This document shows, in pieces, positions 62,285 through 64,000 of a DNA stretch of 64,000 nt; position 1 is the stretch's first letter, and each line of letters opens with the position of its first letter. This DNA comes from Candidatus Nitrosopelagicus sp. GTDB taxonomy: Archaea; Thermoproteota; Nitrososphaeria; Nitrososphaerales; Nitrosopumilaceae. The position numbers were made by a program, and so were the translations under genes. The notes beneath the pieces are model-generated. The model was not told the origin of the DNA. It saw only the letters and a program-made list of their open reading frames with translations, and made no database searches. The DNA lies in the NCBI GenBank assembly GCA_028345195.1, contig JAOMCX010000002.1, positions 1 to 64,000 on the forward strand, given 5' to 3'.

Positions 62285-63073
62285 TTATCTTCCTTTATTC
62301 CTAAAGTCCTTTCTTAGTGGAGGTAGATCTGCCCAATCTTCAGGCAATAGTAAACGTCGATTATCAGGATGACTTTCAAAGTAAACTCCAAGCATTTCAA
62401 ATATTTCACGTTCATGAAACTCAACACTGTAAAACATATCTCTCAAACTTGGTAATTTTGTAGAATCATTTCCAGGATTGGGATTTTCCTCACGTGGAAC
62501 TCTGGTTGCAAGTGCTAAGACTTGTTTTGAATAGGTAGGATCTGTGTAGGAACCCAAGTGGTATACAACGCCAATTTCCTTATCTTCAGGGAAATCAACC
62601 CCAGTAACAGATTCTGCATGATCGAAAGGTAAGTTATCTTTGATAAATTGTGCAACTTCGAGAATTTTCTCTTTTTTTACATTTACTCTAGTTCTATTTT
62701 CTTTGATATATCCAACTTCTACATCGCCAGTAAATTGACTTGAAATCTTATCAACGAAAGATTTTTCAAATTCAGGTAGAGATTCTTTTTCAGTATCTGT
62801 TTTTGAAGGAGGTGCTGCTTTAGGTTTTTCTTCTTTAGGTTTTGATTCCTTTGGTTTTTCTTCTTTAGGTTTTGATTCCTTTGGTTTTTCTTCTTTAGAT
62901 TTTTCTTTAACCACTTTTGGTAAAGTTTTGTTAGAACGTGTTGCTAAAGCTTCTTTTGCAAGTTCTTCTCGTCTTGCATTTGCTGCTGCAATAATTGCAT
63001 CACCAATAGCTTTTTCTTCAGATTTTTTCTTATCTTCATCTTTTGAAGTTACTTTTTTTTCAGACTTACTCAT
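62285..63073 (-). CDS. nuoC: NADH-quinone oxidoreductase-type complex I subunit C with KPKE-rich N-terminal extension
   Basis: 262 residues. The C-terminal part (about 120-262) is the 30-kDa domain: HAESVTGVDFPEDKEIGVVYHLGS, YSVEFHEREIFEMLGVYFESHPDNRRLLLPEDW (seen in parts) and LRKDFRNKG. The first about 115 residues are a highly charged Lys/Glu/Pro segment built on KPKEESKPKEE repeats (62823-62898), not found in typical NuoC (30-kDa) subunits. Such a tail may tether an electron donor; inference. Confidence 0.93.
   Translation of the reverse strand: MSKSEKKVTSKDEDKKKSEEKAIGDAIIAAANARREELAKEALATRSNKTLPKVVKEKSKEEKPKESKPKEEKPKESKPKEEKPKAAPPSKTDTEKESLPEFEKSFVDKISSQFTGDVEVGYIKENRTRVNVKKEKILEVAQFIKDNLPFDHAESVTGVDFPEDKEIGVVYHLGSYTDPTYSKQVLALATRVPREENPNPGNDSTKLPSLRDMFYSVEFHEREIFEMLGVYFESHPDNRRLLLPEDWADLPPLRKDFRNKGR
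62823..62898. repeat. 30-bp in-frame repeat in the NuoC extension
   Basis: Two exact 30-base units (62823-62852, 62853-62882) and half of a third. On the minus strand they encode KPKESKPKEE. The number of copies is likely to vary between strains. Confidence 0.9.
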
Positions 63074-63083
63074 AATTTTTTAC

Positions 63084-63599
63084 CTATCTAGCCTTCATCC
63101 TTTTGATTTTCTCTTGCAACAACATGCATCCTTGAATCAAGGTTTCAGGTCTAGGAGGGCAACCAGGAACATAGACATCAACTGGAAGAATTCCGTCGAT
63201 GCCAGGCAACACATTGTATGAATCAAAGTACAGACCGCCAGTAATTGCGCATGCACCCATGGCAATTACATATTTTGGTTCTGGCATTTGATCATAGACT
63301 AATCTAAGTCTTGGTGCCATTTTTCTTGTGATTGTTCCTTGTACTACGACAAGATCACACTGTCGTAATGATCCAAAAGCTTCGATGATACCGAATCTTT
63401 CTACGTCGTATCTTGGACTCGATGCTGCTCCAAACTCAACACTACAACATGCTGTTTCAATGTGTACTGGCCATAAAGACCACATTCTTCCCCAGTTGAT
63501 TGCCATACCTAATGGTTGATCAACTGCTTTGTACAAAATGTCGCCAAGTTTTCCAACAAACACATTTGCATTTTGTGGTGTAACGAGTTCTTTTAGCAA
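63084..63599 (-). CDS. nuoB: NADH-quinone oxidoreductase-type complex I subunit B
   Basis: 171 residues from TTG 63599, which has a GGTGAGG ribosome-binding site 7-8 nt upstream. Ligands of the terminal cluster N2: tandem cysteines in ETACCSVEFGAA, then GACAITGG and VPGCPPRPE. VVQGTITRKMAPRL is conserved. Confidence 0.95.
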   Translation of the reverse strand: MLKELVTPQNANVFVGKLGDILYKAVDQPLGMAINWGRMWSLWPVHIETACCSVEFGAASSPRYDVERFGIIEAFGSLRQCDLVVVQGTITRKMAPRLRLVYDQMPEPKYVIAMGACAITGGLYFDSYNVLPGIDGILPVDVYVPGCPPRPETLIQGCMLLQEKIKRMKAR

Positions 63600-63639
63600 C
63601 TTAGTCCCTCACCTTGATAGTTGTAACTAGTATATAGAA

Positions 63640-64000
63640 TTACCATATGTCTTTCCTCTTTGATTGGTATAACGCGTATGCCATTGCGGCAAACATAATT
63701 CCTAAGAAGGCAATAATTGGTAAAGTTGCAGTTCGTGGAAGGTCTAAAAGAGAGCTACCCCAAGCATACAGGAAAATTGCCATGACATCAAAAATAACGA
63801 ACATTAGAACATATGCATAATATTGCATCATGAAATGAGTTCGACCAGCACCAGATGGGACTTGACCACATTCCATAGGAAGTGTCTTTACAGGATTTGG
63901 TTGTTTCTTGTTTTCAGGAGATATCATTCTAGATACCAAAAGGGCAGGTGCCATTGCGGCACATGCAAAGCCAAACATGAGTAATACATTACTGTATGAT
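63640..64000 (-). CDS. nuoA: NADH-quinone oxidoreductase-type complex I subunit A (5' end off window)
   Basis: The first of the 11 genes. Three membrane helices; the conserved loop PMECGQVPSGAGRTHFMMQYYAYVLMFVIFDVMAIF (seen in parts) with the CG motif is diagnostic. The first visible ATG is at 63978, but the frame stays open to 64000 (SYSNVLL before it), and helix 1 would be shortened by using 63978. The true start is therefore probably beyond the window. Confidence 0.9.
   Translation of the reverse strand, partial: SYSNVLLMFGFACAAMAPALLVSRMISPENKKQPNPVKTLPMECGQVPSGAGRTHFMMQYYAYVLMFVIFDVMAIFLYAWGSSLLDLPRTATLPIIAFLGIMFAAMAYALYQSKRKDIW

Noticed and set aside
63640-63978. NuoA as a complete gene starting at 63978
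   Set aside because: The frame is open to the window edge and helix 1 would be truncated; treated as partial.
1-64000. Mobile elements, integrases, toxin-antitoxin or defence systems
   Set aside because: No transposase, recombinase, terminal inverted repeat or defence signature was found; base composition looks even throughout.

Overview
This window is a contiguous, gene-dense piece of chromosome from a low-GC ammonia-oxidizing-type archaeon (Nitrosososphaeria/Thaumarchaeota, most like the Nitrosopumilus lineage). The evidence is a fully archaeal information-processing set (S24e, S27ae, L19e, L32e, L30e, L18, P0/L12, Cbf5, Pus10, DtdA, Trm5-like, ABCE1, archaeal AlaRS and LeuRS, prefoldin alpha, SecY/SecE, Spt5), an 11-subunit complex I without NuoEFG, a gamma-alpha fused 2-oxoacid:ferredoxin oxidoreductase, AT-rich TATA boxes about 26 nt before start codons (leaderless genes), and a 5S rRNA gene away from any 16S/23S. 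No amo genes, mobile elements, CRISPR arrays or prophage are seen. No stretch above about 300 bases lacks a gene.

Layout. 1-8.97 kb: a phosphoglycerate mutase cut by the left edge, DUF309 protein, S24e-S27ae, an HExxH protein, Pus10, three unrecognised proteins, and korB-korA preceded by an overlooked 44-codon cysteine-rich gene. 9.0-11.7 kb: 2-hydroxyacid dehydrogenase, small Cys protein, L-2-hydroxyglutarate oxidase-like enzyme and an intron-containing tRNA-Ser. 11.8-18.6 kb (minus): the tail of the spc superoperon, L18-S5-L30-L15-SecY-Adk-EMC3/DUF106-Cmk-Cbf5. 18.6-25.5 kb: argF, ftsY, pfdA, sod, a membrane-anchored subtilase and ATP-type pckA. 25.7-32.5 kb: L32e-L19e, an alkyltransferase, dtdA, secE-spt5-L11, an Lrp regulator, L1-P0, a TRIC-like channel, L12. 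32.5-42.7 kb: alaS, leuS, a geranylgeranyl-reductase-like flavoprotein, tRNA-Gln, the nusA-S12-S7 group with L30e, a 42-residue C2H2 zinc finger and 5S rRNA. 42.8-53.4 kb: ABCE1, Trm5-like enzyme, acetyltransferase, M50 protease, LarA-like protein, a large secreted DUF2341/LamG protein, pyrE, a C/D box sRNA beside tRNA-Met, a CADD/TenA-like oxidase, tRNA-Glu and a prenyl synthase. 53.3-64 kb (minus): nuoA-B-C-D-H-I-J-K-M-L-N, nuoA cut by the right edge.

How it fits together. Most genes serve translation, ribosome and tRNA maturation, and protein export. Metabolic genes centre on 2-oxoacids (kor, 2-hydroxyacid dehydrogenase, 2-hydroxyglutarate oxidase), gluconeogenesis (pckA, apgM), arginine and pyrimidine synthesis, ether-lipid precursors and respiration. 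The ancestral ribosomal superoperons are broken and interleaved: L32e-L19e are separated from L18, ftsY-pfdA from secE-spt5, and L12 is flipped away from P0.

The most rewarding hidden items are a C/D box guide RNA whose two guides both appear to target neighbouring sites in 23S helices 69-71, the cysteine-rich ORF translationally coupled to korA, the zinc-finger mini-gene, and a striking pattern in which 11 of 12 directly abutting convergent gene pairs overlap at their 3' ends.
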